Part shown: positions 43,446 to 53,307 of the stretch, one piece after another
Layout of the letters: each line of letters starts with the position of its first letter
How positions within the stretch are numbered: position 1 is the stretch's first letter
Source: Streptomyces sp. NRRL F-5630
Lineage (GTDB): Bacteria > Actinomycetota > Actinomycetes > Streptomycetales > Streptomycetaceae
Reading direction: 5' to 3'
DNA length: 54,598 nucleotides
Assembly (NCBI RefSeq): GCF_000719475.1
Contig: NZ_JOGO01000041.1
Span: 1 to 54,598 of the forward strand
Translations under genes and position numbers: made by a program
The notes under the pieces: generated by a model
What the model was told of the DNA's origin: nothing
The model's database searches: none
The model's input: only the letters and a program-made list of their open reading frames with translations

Positions 43446-44570
43446 TCAGCTCGGCAACTCGTAGTTCTCGTCGAGCGCCGCGCCCGCCTCCGGGTGCGTC
43501 TCGTCGTAGCCCCGGGGGTCGCACTGGAGGCCACCGACGATGCAGTGATCGACCATCGCCTTGAGCGTCGCGTCGTCCCACGCGTTGAAGAAGTCGTAGT
43601 GGAACGTGTGCGCCGCGCCGCTGGCGAGCCGCAGATCGGACGTGTCACCGTTGACCGGCCACGCCATCTTGAACTCGATCATCGGCAGCGCCACGGGGTG
43701 GTCCGCCGGGCACACGTTGTCGTTCGTGCCCGCCTTCACCACCGGATAGGCCATGTGGCTCGTGTGGTTGGGCGTGTCCAGGTACTTCCCGTCCCAGCAA
43801 CTGGGCGCCTGGAAACGGATGTTGAGCTGGACGTCCTGACCGGTCGGGCACGAGGTGGGGAACTCGGTGTTGAAGTAGCTGTCCCCGCACTCCCAGCCCT
43901 CGACGAAGCCCTTGTGGTTGCGGAACTCCGCCGCGGTCTGCATCGGGCTGCCGACCAGGAAGCGCAGGCCCTTCGGGAAGGGGCGCACGCTGGTGTAGTC
44001 GGTGACTCCCGCCTTGTAGTAGATGGTCTGGACGTCCACCGGCAGGATCTTCTTGTCGCCCTTGTAGAGCGAGGGCATCCAGTACCCGGACTTGTCGCCC
44101 GGCGCCACGCACGTGGTGCCGTTCGCCGCGTCCATCGAGGCGCTCGTGGAGTTGGCGTTCGTGGAGACGTTTCCCATGAACGTGTGATCGTGCGAGGCGC
44201 CCGGCTGGCCGGGGAAGACGATCGGGTCGTCCGGCGCGGTGTGGGTCACCGAGCAGTGCGCCTGGAACTCGTGGAAGTAGCGGTGCGGGGGATTGGCCTG
44301 CGAGGGCTCGGCACTGACCGGCGGGTCGGCCGGAATGTAGCCGTCGCCGTCGGGGTCGTCACCGAAGGCCCGGGGAGCGGCCTGCGCGTGGTTCATCCCG
44401 GCGTGCGACGAGGTGGAGGCGGCGGCCTGCGAGGCCGGGGCCGAAGCGGAGGACTGGTCGCCGGCGTACGCCTGCGGAAGCACCAGCCCCACCGTCGCGG
44501 CGAGCAGCCCCGCCGTGATCATCAGTCCCGACCCGTAGGCCGATCTGCGGAAACGCGATCTCCTCGACAT
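43446..44570 (-). CDS. Secreted DUF1996 protein
   Basis: The 374-residue protein begins with a signal peptide (SRFRRSAYGSGLMITAGLL, ending AYAGD). After a Ser/Ala-rich spacer, residues ~90-370 show DUF1996 blocks: EFQAHCSVTHTAPDDPIVFP, SHDHTFMGN, SGYWMPSLY, APSCWDGKYLDTPNHTSHMA and DHCIVGGLQC. DUF1996 is common in fungi and actinobacteria, usually in secreted wall or carbohydrate-related proteins; the biochemical function is unknown to me. AGGAGG precedes the ATG. Its promoter carries a LacI-type palindrome shared in sequence with that of the divergent LacI gene. Confidence 0.85.
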   Translation of the reverse strand: MSRRSRFRRSAYGSGLMITAGLLAATVGLVLPQAYAGDQSSASAPASQAAASTSSHAGMNHAQAAPRAFGDDPDGDGYIPADPPVSAEPSQANPPHRYFHEFQAHCSVTHTAPDDPIVFPGQPGASHDHTFMGNVSTNANSTSASMDAANGTTCVAPGDKSGYWMPSLYKGDKKILPVDVQTIYYKAGVTDYTSVRPFPKGLRFLVGSPMQTAAEFRNHKGFVEGWECGDSYFNTEFPTSCPTGQDVQLNIRFQAPSCWDGKYLDTPNHTSHMAYPVVKAGTNDNVCPADHPVALPMIEFKMAWPVNGDTSDLRLASGAAHTFHYDFFNAWDDATLKAMVDHCIVGGLQCDPRGYDETHPEAGAALDENYELPS

Positions 44571-44674
44571 GCGGAGACCTCCTGGTGTCCGTGGGGGTGT
44601 GGAGGGGAGCGCCCTCCTCCGCTCCTGCCCCGCCCCGCCGTCAGGGGCCGGGCGGAACAGAGCGGCGAGAGTGA

Positions 44675-44686
44675 GAGAGCGCTCTC
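44675..44686. promoter_or_regulatory. LacI-type operator at the DUF1996 promoter
   Basis: GAGAGCGCTCTC is a perfect 12-bp palindrome with central CG, overlapping the likely transcription start of the DUF1996 gene just downstream of its -10 element. Confidence 0.7.
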
Positions 44687-44694
44687 CCAACGGG

Positions 44695-44724
44695 AGTGTT
44701 CCGCTGTCGTCGAAGACATGTCAA
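44695..44724 (-). promoter_or_regulatory. Promoter of the DUF1996 gene
   Basis: On the minus strand, -35 TTGACA (44724-44719) and -10 AACACT (44700-44695) with an 18-nt spacer, followed directly by the operator. Confidence 0.6.
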
Positions 44725-44856
44725 GAGAAGATGAACTCCATGTTTCCGTGATTCCACCGTCTCTAATGCCGCCTGCCCGAGGGGAGTTGGCCTGCGATCA
44801 GCGCTCAGCCGCCCCGTCTGAGCAGGGCTTTGGCGCCGGTTCGGACGAGGCAGGAG

Positions 44857-44868
44857 GAGAGCGCTCTC
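44857..44868. promoter_or_regulatory. LacI-type operator upstream of the LacI gene
   Basis: GAGAGCGCTCTC, extended to GGAGAGCGCTCTCC (44856-44869), lies 21 bp before the ATG of the LacI gene, suggesting autoregulation. Confidence 0.7.
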
Positions 44869-44889
44869 CCAGGGGTTACGCTGCTTCTC

Positions 44890-45948
44890 ATGAGCAGAGA
44901 GCCGCAGACCCGCGGACGGGCCGCGACCCTGGAGGACGTCGCCCGCGTCGCCGGGGTGTCCCGGGCCACCGTCTCGCGCGTCGTCAACGGCGTGCGCAAT
45001 GTCGACGCCGGCATCCAGAGCGCGGTCCGCGAGGCCATCACCGCCACCGGCTACGCCCCCAACCGCGCCGCTCGTTCCCTCGTCACCCGCAAGGCCGGGA
45101 CGGTCGCGCTCGTCGTCTCCGGCGCGGGGGACGAGGGCGAGGACGCGGACCCCGGATTCGCCGCCCGTGTCTTCGCCGACCCCTTCTTCGGCCGCGCGGT
45201 GAGCGGCATCATCGGCTACCTGCGCCCGCACTCCCTCCACCCCGTCCTCCTCTTCGCCGAGACCGAGGCGGCCCGCACCGAGGCGATCGCCTACCTGCGC
45301 CAGGGCAGCGCCGACGGCGCCCTCGTCGTCACCACCCACCCCGCCGACCCGCTCCCCGCCCGCATCGCGGAGACCGGCGTCCCCGCGGTCCTCTTCGCCC
45401 GCCCCGCGCTGCCCGTCCCGCTCAGCTACGTCGACCTGGCCCACCGCGACGGCGCGGCCCTCGCCGCCGCCCACCTCCTCGCACGCGGTCGCCGCATGGT
45501 CGCGACCATCACCGGGCCCCTCGACGTCCTCGCGGGGCAGGAGCGCTTCACCGGCTTCCGCGAGGCGATGGCGCGCCAGGGCCACGCCTGGGTGCCCTAC
45601 GCCGAGGGCGGCTTCACCCTCGCCAGCGGCGAGACGGCGATGCGCCGCCTCCTCGACGAACACCCGGACCTCGACGGAGTCTTCGCCGCCAACGACCTCA
45701 TGGCGCAGGGCGCGTGCCAGGTCCTGCGTGAACGCGGCAGACGGGTCCCCGACGACGTCTCCGTCGTCGGCTTCGACGACAGCACCGCCGCCGTCACCGC
45801 CAATCCGCCCCTCACGACGATCCGCCAGCCCGTCGAGGAGATGGCCGCGGAGATGGCCCGCCTGCTGCACACCCACATCGAGAGCGGCGCCGCGGACCCC
45901 GTCGCGGTGGTCTTCGACCCGGAACTCGTCATCCGCGCCTCCTCCTGA
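44890..45948 (+). CDS. LacI family transcriptional regulator
   Basis: The 352-residue protein has the LacI HTH at residues ~13-60 (ATLEDVARVAGVSRATVSRV, NRAARSLVTRKAG) and a periplasmic-binding-protein-like sensor domain ending FDPELVIRASS. The recognition helix sequence SRATVSRVVNG is typical of regulators of CG-centred palindromes. Two identical palindromes nearby indicate that it controls itself and the divergent DUF1996 gene, perhaps also the two secreted glycan enzymes beyond, although I did not see that palindrome in their promoters. There is no clear Shine-Dalgarno before the ATG; a TTACGC about 8 nt upstream could be a -10 of a leaderless transcript. Confidence 0.9.
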   Translation: MSREPQTRGRAATLEDVARVAGVSRATVSRVVNGVRNVDAGIQSAVREAITATGYAPNRAARSLVTRKAGTVALVVSGAGDEGEDADPGFAARVFADPFFGRAVSGIIGYLRPHSLHPVLLFAETEAARTEAIAYLRQGSADGALVVTTHPADPLPARIAETGVPAVLFARPALPVPLSYVDLAHRDGAALAAAHLLARGRRMVATITGPLDVLAGQERFTGFREAMARQGHAWVPYAEGGFTLASGETAMRRLLDEHPDLDGVFAANDLMAQGACQVLRERGRRVPDDVSVVGFDDSTAAVTANPPLTTIRQPVEEMAAEMARLLHTHIESGAADPVAVVFDPELVIRASS

Positions 45949-46123
45949 TCCGCGCCCGCTCACCCGGCCGGTGCCTTGCCTGCGCGGCGTGCTTCTCCGT
46001 ATGGCGTGCGGGCGTCCTGGGCCGCGCCCGCTCACCCGGGCTCGCGCTTTGTCCGCGCGGCGTGCTCGTCCGCGCCGCCCGTGCCCTGGGCAGGGCGCCT
46101 GCCCGTGCCGTGCCCTGGACCGC

Positions 46124-48721
<2,598 letters not shown>

Positions 48722-48734
48722 TCCGACGCCGTAC

Positions 48735-48769
48735 GAGAGGCCCCCGGGAACTCCCCCCGGGGGCCTCTC
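48735..48769. terminator. Strong bidirectional hairpin after katG
   Basis: GAGAGGCCCCCGGG (48735-48748) pairs perfectly with CCCGGGGGCCTCTC (48756-48769), 14 bp with a 7-nt loop, lying between katG and the convergent DUF4232-like gene. Confidence 0.85.
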
Positions 48770-48774
48770 CCGCC

Positions 48775-49296
48775 TCATCCGGCCCGCACGGGCCCGACGA
48801 GTGTCCCGCGTGCGACCTTCAGCTTCCCGTCCGCGAAGGAGGTGCCCGGGATCTCCCCCTTCGGCGTCCGCAGCGTGAACCCGACGCTGTCGGCGGGGAC
48901 GTTGCGGGCGTGGGTGGGTACCTGGATGTCGAAGTGGACCGGGTGCCCGTACTTCAGCACCACCGCGCGCCCCTGCTTGCCGTACCGGCCGGTCCTCAGT
49001 CCGCTGTCCTTCCCGTGGTGCGTGAAGCGCACGTCGACGGGTGAACCGGCCAGGGTGCAGGAGGCGTACCCGCGGGGAGCGGTGATCGTCACCCGGTAGT
49101 GGTGGTGTCCGGCGCTGCGGGGTGCCTGGGTGATTTTCGCCAGGTGGTTGGCGGGTCGGCAGGCGGAAGGCCGCGGACCGCCGTGATGGCCGCCCGCGCC
49201 CGGTGTGGCCGACGCGGGCGCCACCGCGGCGAGTACCGAGGCGATCACCCCGGCAGCCAGGGCTACGGCGGTCCTGCGCAGACGCATGAGTCCCAT
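48775..49296 (-). CDS. Secreted DUF4232-like protein
   Basis: The 173-residue protein has a signal peptide (MRLRRTAVALAAGVIASVLA, ending PASATPG), a short His/Gly-rich segment, and a beta-rich domain with CRPANHLAKITQAPRS, CTLAGSPVDVRF and VPADSVGFTLRTPKGE. This arrangement, with two cysteines, resembles DUF4232 domains found in Streptomyces exported proteins of unknown role. Two in-frame ATGs (49296 and 49287) are possible starts; the first is given. It lies 228 bp downstream of the MFS gene of the NRPS cluster and is probably not part of it. Confidence 0.7.
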   Translation of the reverse strand: MGLMRLRRTAVALAAGVIASVLAAVAPASATPGAGGHHGGPRPSACRPANHLAKITQAPRSAGHHHYRVTITAPRGYASCTLAGSPVDVRFTHHGKDSGLRTGRYGKQGRAVVLKYGHPVHFDIQVPTHARNVPADSVGFTLRTPKGEIPGTSFADGKLKVARGTLVGPVRAG

Positions 49297-49523
49297 GAGC
49301 GTTCTCGGTTCAGTAGAGCTTGTACGAACGCCCGATGTCTGCCCCACTCCACGGGAGCGCATGTCCGCGCCTCCATCACACGTCCGGCGGAGCCGGGCGG
49401 AGCCAAGTTGACCAGCGGCCGGCTCGCTCCCCGGTGACATCGGCCCCTCCCGTAGGGCTCGCGGTCGCCGAGTGCCGGCACCGGCTCGCCCGAGCCGCCC
49501 GGACCGGTGCCCCACAGCCCGGA

Positions 49524-50801
49524 TCACTTCCTGACCGGCGCCTCGGCGCCCCGTGCCCGTCCCGCCCGCCGACGCGACAACGCCGCCGTCACCAGCAGCA
49601 CCGCCCCGCCCAGGTAGAAAGGGGCCCGCAGGCCCAGGGCGTGGGCCAGGGCACCGGAGGCCGCTGTGCCGAGGGCTGTGCCGGTACCGGTGATCATCTG
49701 GTAGGCCATCGTCACGCGGCCCATCAGCTCCGCAGGGACCAGGTACTGACGTCGGGACACCGCCGTCACGGTCCACGCCAGATTCGCCGCGCCGTACCCC
49801 AGGACACACACGCCCGCGATCCAGCCCGACCTCGCCGCTCCCGCGCATGCCGCGGCCAAGGCCATCCCCACCGCCGTCAGCACCAGCGTGTGCGCGACGC
49901 CCAGACGGGCCGTCAGGCGCGGAGCCGACGCCGCACCTCCCACCCCGCCCAGCGCGAAAGCCACCACCAGCAGCGCGAACCCCGTCCCGCCCAGACCCAG
50001 CGCCTGCCGCGCGTACAGCACCATCACGGCGATCAGACCGCCGCTCACCAGACTCGTCAGCCCCGACGCCACGCAGAGCCGACGCAGCCGCACATCGGCC
50101 CACAGCCCGCGCAGCCCCTCCGCCGTGTCCCGGCGCAATCCCCGCCACGTCCGGGCCCCGGGCCCGGCCCCCGTGCGGAACTCGCCCCGTACCGTCACCA
50201 CCAGGGCCGCCGCCACCGCGAAGGACACCGCGTCCGCCGTGAACGGCAGCGCCGCGCCCACCCCGAACAACACGGCACCCGCCGGGGCCCCCATGAGGGT
50301 CTCCGTGATCACGAAACCCGACTGCAACCGCGCGTTGGCCCGCACCAGGTCATCCGGCGCCACCAGCATCGGTACGATCCCCGACCACGCGCCGTTGTAC
50401 AGGGTCTGGCCGCAGCCGAGCAGGAAGCCCGCGACGAGCAGCAGCGGGATCGTCACCGCGTGCGCGGCGACCGCCACCGCGAGCCCCGCCACCAGCAGTG
50501 CCCGGCCCGCGTCCACCGTCCACATGAGCCGGCGCCGGTCCAGCCGGTCCGCCAGAACCCCCGCGGGCAGGCTCATCAGCAGCCACGGCAGCTGCTCCGC
50601 CAGCGCCACCGCCGCGACCCGGCGCGGGTCCGAGGTCAGCTCCGCCGCCAGCAGCGGCAGCGCCGCGAACCGCATCCCGTCCCCCAGACCGGACACCGTC
50701 ACCGACGCCCACACCCGGCGAAACCCCGTACCCAGCCCGCCCCCGCGAGCGGCACCGGCGGCGACAGCGGCCCCGGGGGCACCCCCGGCACCGTCAGACA
50801 C
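49524..50801 (-). CDS. MFS exporter (DHA3/MefA-like) of the NRPS cluster
   Basis: The 425-residue protein starts at a GTG at 50801 behind GGAGG and overlaps the upstream FAD gene by 8 bp. It has 12 hydrophobic segments with ASVTVSGLGDGMRFAALPLL, PAGVLADRLDRRRLMWTVD and GCGQTLYNGAWSGIVPMLV, typical of DHA3-type exporters such as MefA/TetV. The C-terminal half has ASGALAHALGLRAPFYLGG. It probably exports the peptide product of the cluster or provides resistance (inference from position). Confidence 0.85.
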   Translation of the reverse strand: MSDGAGGAPGAAVAAGAARGGGLGTGFRRVWASVTVSGLGDGMRFAALPLLAAELTSDPRRVAAVALAEQLPWLLMSLPAGVLADRLDRRRLMWTVDAGRALLVAGLAVAVAAHAVTIPLLLVAGFLLGCGQTLYNGAWSGIVPMLVAPDDLVRANARLQSGFVITETLMGAPAGAVLFGVGAALPFTADAVSFAVAAALVVTVRGEFRTGAGPGARTWRGLRRDTAEGLRGLWADVRLRRLCVASGLTSLVSGGLIAVMVLYARQALGLGGTGFALLVVAFALGGVGGAASAPRLTARLGVAHTLVLTAVGMALAAACAGAARSGWIAGVCVLGYGAANLAWTVTAVSRRQYLVPAELMGRVTMAYQMITGTGTALGTAASGALAHALGLRAPFYLGGAVLLVTAALSRRRAGRARGAEAPVRK

Positions 50802-51984
50802 CCCCGAGCACCTCCAGCAACTCCTCGTTGTAGAAGTCCTCCATCCCGCACACCCCCGAGATCGTGCCGAAGTAGCGGGCGACCAGCGTCGGGTTCGGGG
50901 CGATGGCACGGAGGAGGGAGGTGCGCTCCTCCGGCAGGCGCAACTCGGCGACGTTCAGCGTCCCCCGGTAGAACTCGGTGAAGCGTTCCTTGAGGTCGTC
51001 GGCGTACCGGGCGCCCGCCCGGTCGAGCGCCGCCGGCTCGCGCAGCTCCGCGCCGACGTGGTCGACGAGCGCCTGCGCCTGGAGGAACGCGTCCGTGATG
51101 CCCCGCGCCGCGATCGAATCCTTGTGATGCGCCGCGTCACCCACCAGGGCCCAGCCCGGTCCGTACGCCCGCCGGAAGAAGTTCAGCTGCTCCCCGGTGC
51201 CGTACAGCCGCTCGGTCTGGACGGCGTCCGCCATCCGCGCGTGCAGCGCGGGCGCCGTGGTGCGGACCGCCTCCAGGTACGCGGCCCGCGCGTCCGTGCG
51301 CACCCGCCCGAACTCCGCCTGCGGGAAGTACGCCATCACCAGCGTGCGCCCCTCGTTGGTCGGGACGACCCCGACCCAGCGGCCCGGTCGCTCGTACAGC
51401 TCGAAGTGCGCGGGCAGCCCCTCCCAGTACGTGTAGTACGTGCACGTCATCGGCGGGTTCTCGACCGTGGTCCGCGCCTCGGCGAACCGGGCCACCGCCG
51501 ACCGCATCCCGTCCGCGCCGACCACGAGCCGGGCCCGCGCGGTGTGCTCGGTCCCCTCGTCCGCCCGGAACCGCACCCCCGCGACCCGCCCGCCCTCGCG
51601 GAGCAGTCCCGTCACGGTGCAGCCCTGACGGAACTCCGCGCCCCCGGCGACCGCCCCCTCGGCCAGGATCGGGTCCAGGACGTGGCGCCGGGGCGCGTAC
51701 GTCGCCGTGTGCCCCTCGGCGGGCAGCAGCGTGCCGTCCAGGCGGACGCCCGGGGCCTCGTAGCTGACCCGCTCGATGGGCGGGCAGCCGCTCGCCCGGA
51801 CCGTCCCCAGGAGGCCCCAGCGGTCCAGCAGCGCCACAGCGGGCTGGTGGAGGTAGTGCGAGGAGAGCTTGTCCTGCGGGAAACGTGCCTTCTCCAGGAG
51901 CAGTACCCGGTACCCGGCCCGGCCTGCCAGCATCGCCACGGGCGCTCCCGCGCAGCGCGCCCCCACCACGATCATGTCGTACAC
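50794..51984 (-). CDS. FAD-dependent oxidoreductase (monooxygenase/geranylgeranyl-reductase-like)
   Basis: The 396-residue protein begins with the FAD-binding motif MIVVGARCAGAPVAMLAGRAG, followed by LVVGADGMRSAVARFAEA and the second FAD motif GWALVGDAAHHKDSIAARGI. This layout fits class A flavin monooxygenases and related dehydrogenases that tailor secondary metabolites. The GTG start at 51984 has GAGG 4 nt upstream. It lies 172 bp after lspA, with a hairpin between. In a peptide cluster it could hydroxylate or desaturate a precursor residue or fatty acid; the exact role is unknown. Confidence 0.85.
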   Translation of the reverse strand: MYDMIVVGARCAGAPVAMLAGRAGYRVLLLEKARFPQDKLSSHYLHQPAVALLDRWGLLGTVRASGCPPIERVSYEAPGVRLDGTLLPAEGHTATYAPRRHVLDPILAEGAVAGGAEFRQGCTVTGLLREGGRVAGVRFRADEGTEHTARARLVVGADGMRSAVARFAEARTTVENPPMTCTYYTYWEGLPAHFELYERPGRWVGVVPTNEGRTLVMAYFPQAEFGRVRTDARAAYLEAVRTTAPALHARMADAVQTERLYGTGEQLNFFRRAYGPGWALVGDAAHHKDSIAARGITDAFLQAQALVDHVGAELREPAALDRAGARYADDLKERFTEFYRGTLNVAELRLPEERTSLLRAIAPNPTLVARYFGTISGVCGMEDFYNEELLEVLGGV

Positions 51985-52030
51985 AGCGCCTCTTTCCCCC
52001 AGTGTCCCGAAACGGTCCCGCGACGCACGG

Positions 52031-52061
52031 AACGGCCCGGGCCACGAGGGCCCGGACCGTT
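52031..52061 (-). terminator. Hairpin between lspA and the FAD gene
   Basis: AACGGCCCGGGCC (52031-52043) pairs with GGCCCGGACCGTT (52049-52061) with one mismatch around a short loop, 96 bp beyond the lspA stop and 47 bp before the FAD gene. Confidence 0.55.
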
Positions 52062-52156
52062 CACGGGTACGGCGAAGACGGTGGGTACGAGAGGGGCCGC
52101 GACCGCCGGGCGCCCACCCCGCCCGGCCGTCGGGAGCGGGCCCGAGGCCCGCCCGG

Positions 52157-52768
52157 TCAGCTCCCGCCGCTCTGCGAGGACGAGGCGGATGACGAGGACT
52201 CCGTCCCCGGTCCCCTTTCCCCCGTCCCGTCCAGCTTCCGCCCCCAGAAGGACAGCGCCACGGTCAGCACCCCGCCGCAGACGATCGCCCAGTCGGCGAG
52301 GTTCATCACGCTGAAGTCGCGCACCGAGATGAAGTCGACCACCGCGCCCTTCAGACCGCCCGGCGAACGGAACAGCCGGTCGGTGAGATTGCCGAGCGCG
52401 CCACCCAGCAGCAGCCCCAGCGCCACAGCCCACGGCGCGCTGTACAGCTTCCGCGCCAGCCGGATGATCACGACGACGACGGCCGCGGCGATCACCGTGA
52501 ACACGATGGTCATCGCCGCGCCCATGCTGAAGGCCGCGCCCGAGTTCCGGATCACGTCCAGCTCCAGCCAGGAGCCGATCAACCGGACGGGAGCCCGGTG
52601 TTCCAGGCGTGCGACGACGAGCAGCTTGCTGCCCAGGTCGATCGCGTAGGCGGCCACCGCCACCGCCAGCAGGAGCGGGATGCGCCGCCTGCCGCGGCCT
52701 GCGGTCGGTCCACCCGCCCTTTGCCCCACGCCGTCGCGCGCCTGAGCTGCCTGCCCGGCCTCTTTCAT
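52157..52768 (-). CDS. lspA: Signal peptidase II (LspA) within an NRPS cluster
   Basis: The 203-residue membrane protein is a complete prolipoprotein signal peptidase. Conserved blocks are [17 protein letters not shown] (~41-57), [15 protein letters not shown] (~68-82), [12 protein letters not shown] with catalytic Asp130, and [12 protein letters not shown] with Asp159. Four hydrophobic segments fit LspA; a Ser-rich tail follows the last. GAGGGGG precedes the ATG by 6 nt. LspA is the target of globomycin. The housekeeping gene is normally elsewhere; here lspA lies between an MbtH/NRPS unit and an oxidoreductase/exporter pair, so it may be a resistance copy (inference). Confidence 0.92.
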   Translation of the reverse strand: MKEAGQAAQARDGVGQRAGGPTAGRGRRRIPLLLAVAVAAYAIDLGSKLLVVARLEHRAPVRLIGSWLELDVIRNSGAAFSMGAAMTIVFTVIAAAVVVVIIRLARKLYSAPWAVALGLLLGGALGNLTDRLFRSPGGLKGAVVDFISVRDFSVMNLADWAIVCGGVLTVALSFWGRKLDGTGERGPGTESSSSASSSQSGGS

Positions 52769-52965
52769 GTGCGGCCCCCTCGATGTCCGTAGTTCGCCGG
52801 CGCCCGCCCGCCTTCGCCGGCCCCGGTCCCGCGGGGGACGGCCGGTGCCGGTACCGGCGCGCGACCGCGCCGCGTCCGCCCGGCAACGGACGGACCCGGC
52901 TCTCCGCCGTACCGGGCGGGCGGCCCTGGCTCCGGGCTGACGCAAGCTCGTGCCCCCGGATCATA

Positions 52966-52991
52966 CTGAGGGTTTCGGTACGAACCCTCAG
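52966..52991 (-). terminator. Hairpin at the mbtH 3' end
   Basis: CTGAGGGTT (52966-52974) and AACCCTCAG (52983-52991) are a perfect 9-bp inverted repeat with an 8-nt loop. The right arm overlaps the mbtH stop codon. No T-run follows, so it could be a terminator or an mRNA-stabilising hairpin. Confidence 0.5.
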
Positions 52992-53203
52992 TCGCTCTCC
53001 ATCGCCACCACCAGCGAGCGCGGACGCATGTCGACCCAGTTCTCCTCCACGAAGTCGACGCACGCCTGCCGGGAGTCCTTGCCGAAGGCGACGGTCCACC
53101 CGGCCGGGACCTCGGCGAACGCGGGCCACAGCGAATGCTGGTTCTCGTCGTTCACCAGGACGAAGAACTCGGCCGTCTCGTCGTCGAACGGGTTGGTGCT
53201 CAT
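52988..53203 (-). CDS. MbtH-like protein
   Basis: The 71-residue protein is a typical MbtH homologue: [38 protein letters not shown], and [11 protein letters not shown], with three conserved tryptophans. MbtH proteins bind and activate adenylation domains of NRPSs. It lies 104 bp downstream of the NRPS module in the same direction; GAGGGAGA precedes the ATG. Such genes almost always mark an NRPS cluster. Confidence 0.95.
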   Translation of the reverse strand: MSTNPFDDETAEFFVLVNDENQHSLWPAFAEVPAGWTVAFGKDSRQACVDFVEENWVDMRPRSLVVAMESD

Positions 53204-53307
53204 GGTGTTCTCCCTCTTGCTCTCGTAGTCGTTCTTGTCCCAGTACTTCTTCCGCCCGCGCCGCGTACGGCGCGGGACGCTTCCGCGGGTGCTCCGGCAC
53301 AGCGCCG

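Larger units (their letters stand above)
44571..44889. other. Divergent regulatory region between DUF1996 and LacI genes
   Basis: No gene lies in this 319-bp region. It contains two GAGAGCGCTCTC palindromes and a well-formed minus-strand promoter. Confidence 0.6.

Noticed and set aside
48775..49296. DUF4232-like protein as a member of the NRPS cluster
   Set aside because: It follows the exporter after a 227-bp gap, is a generic secreted protein, and has no motif tied to peptide biosynthesis.
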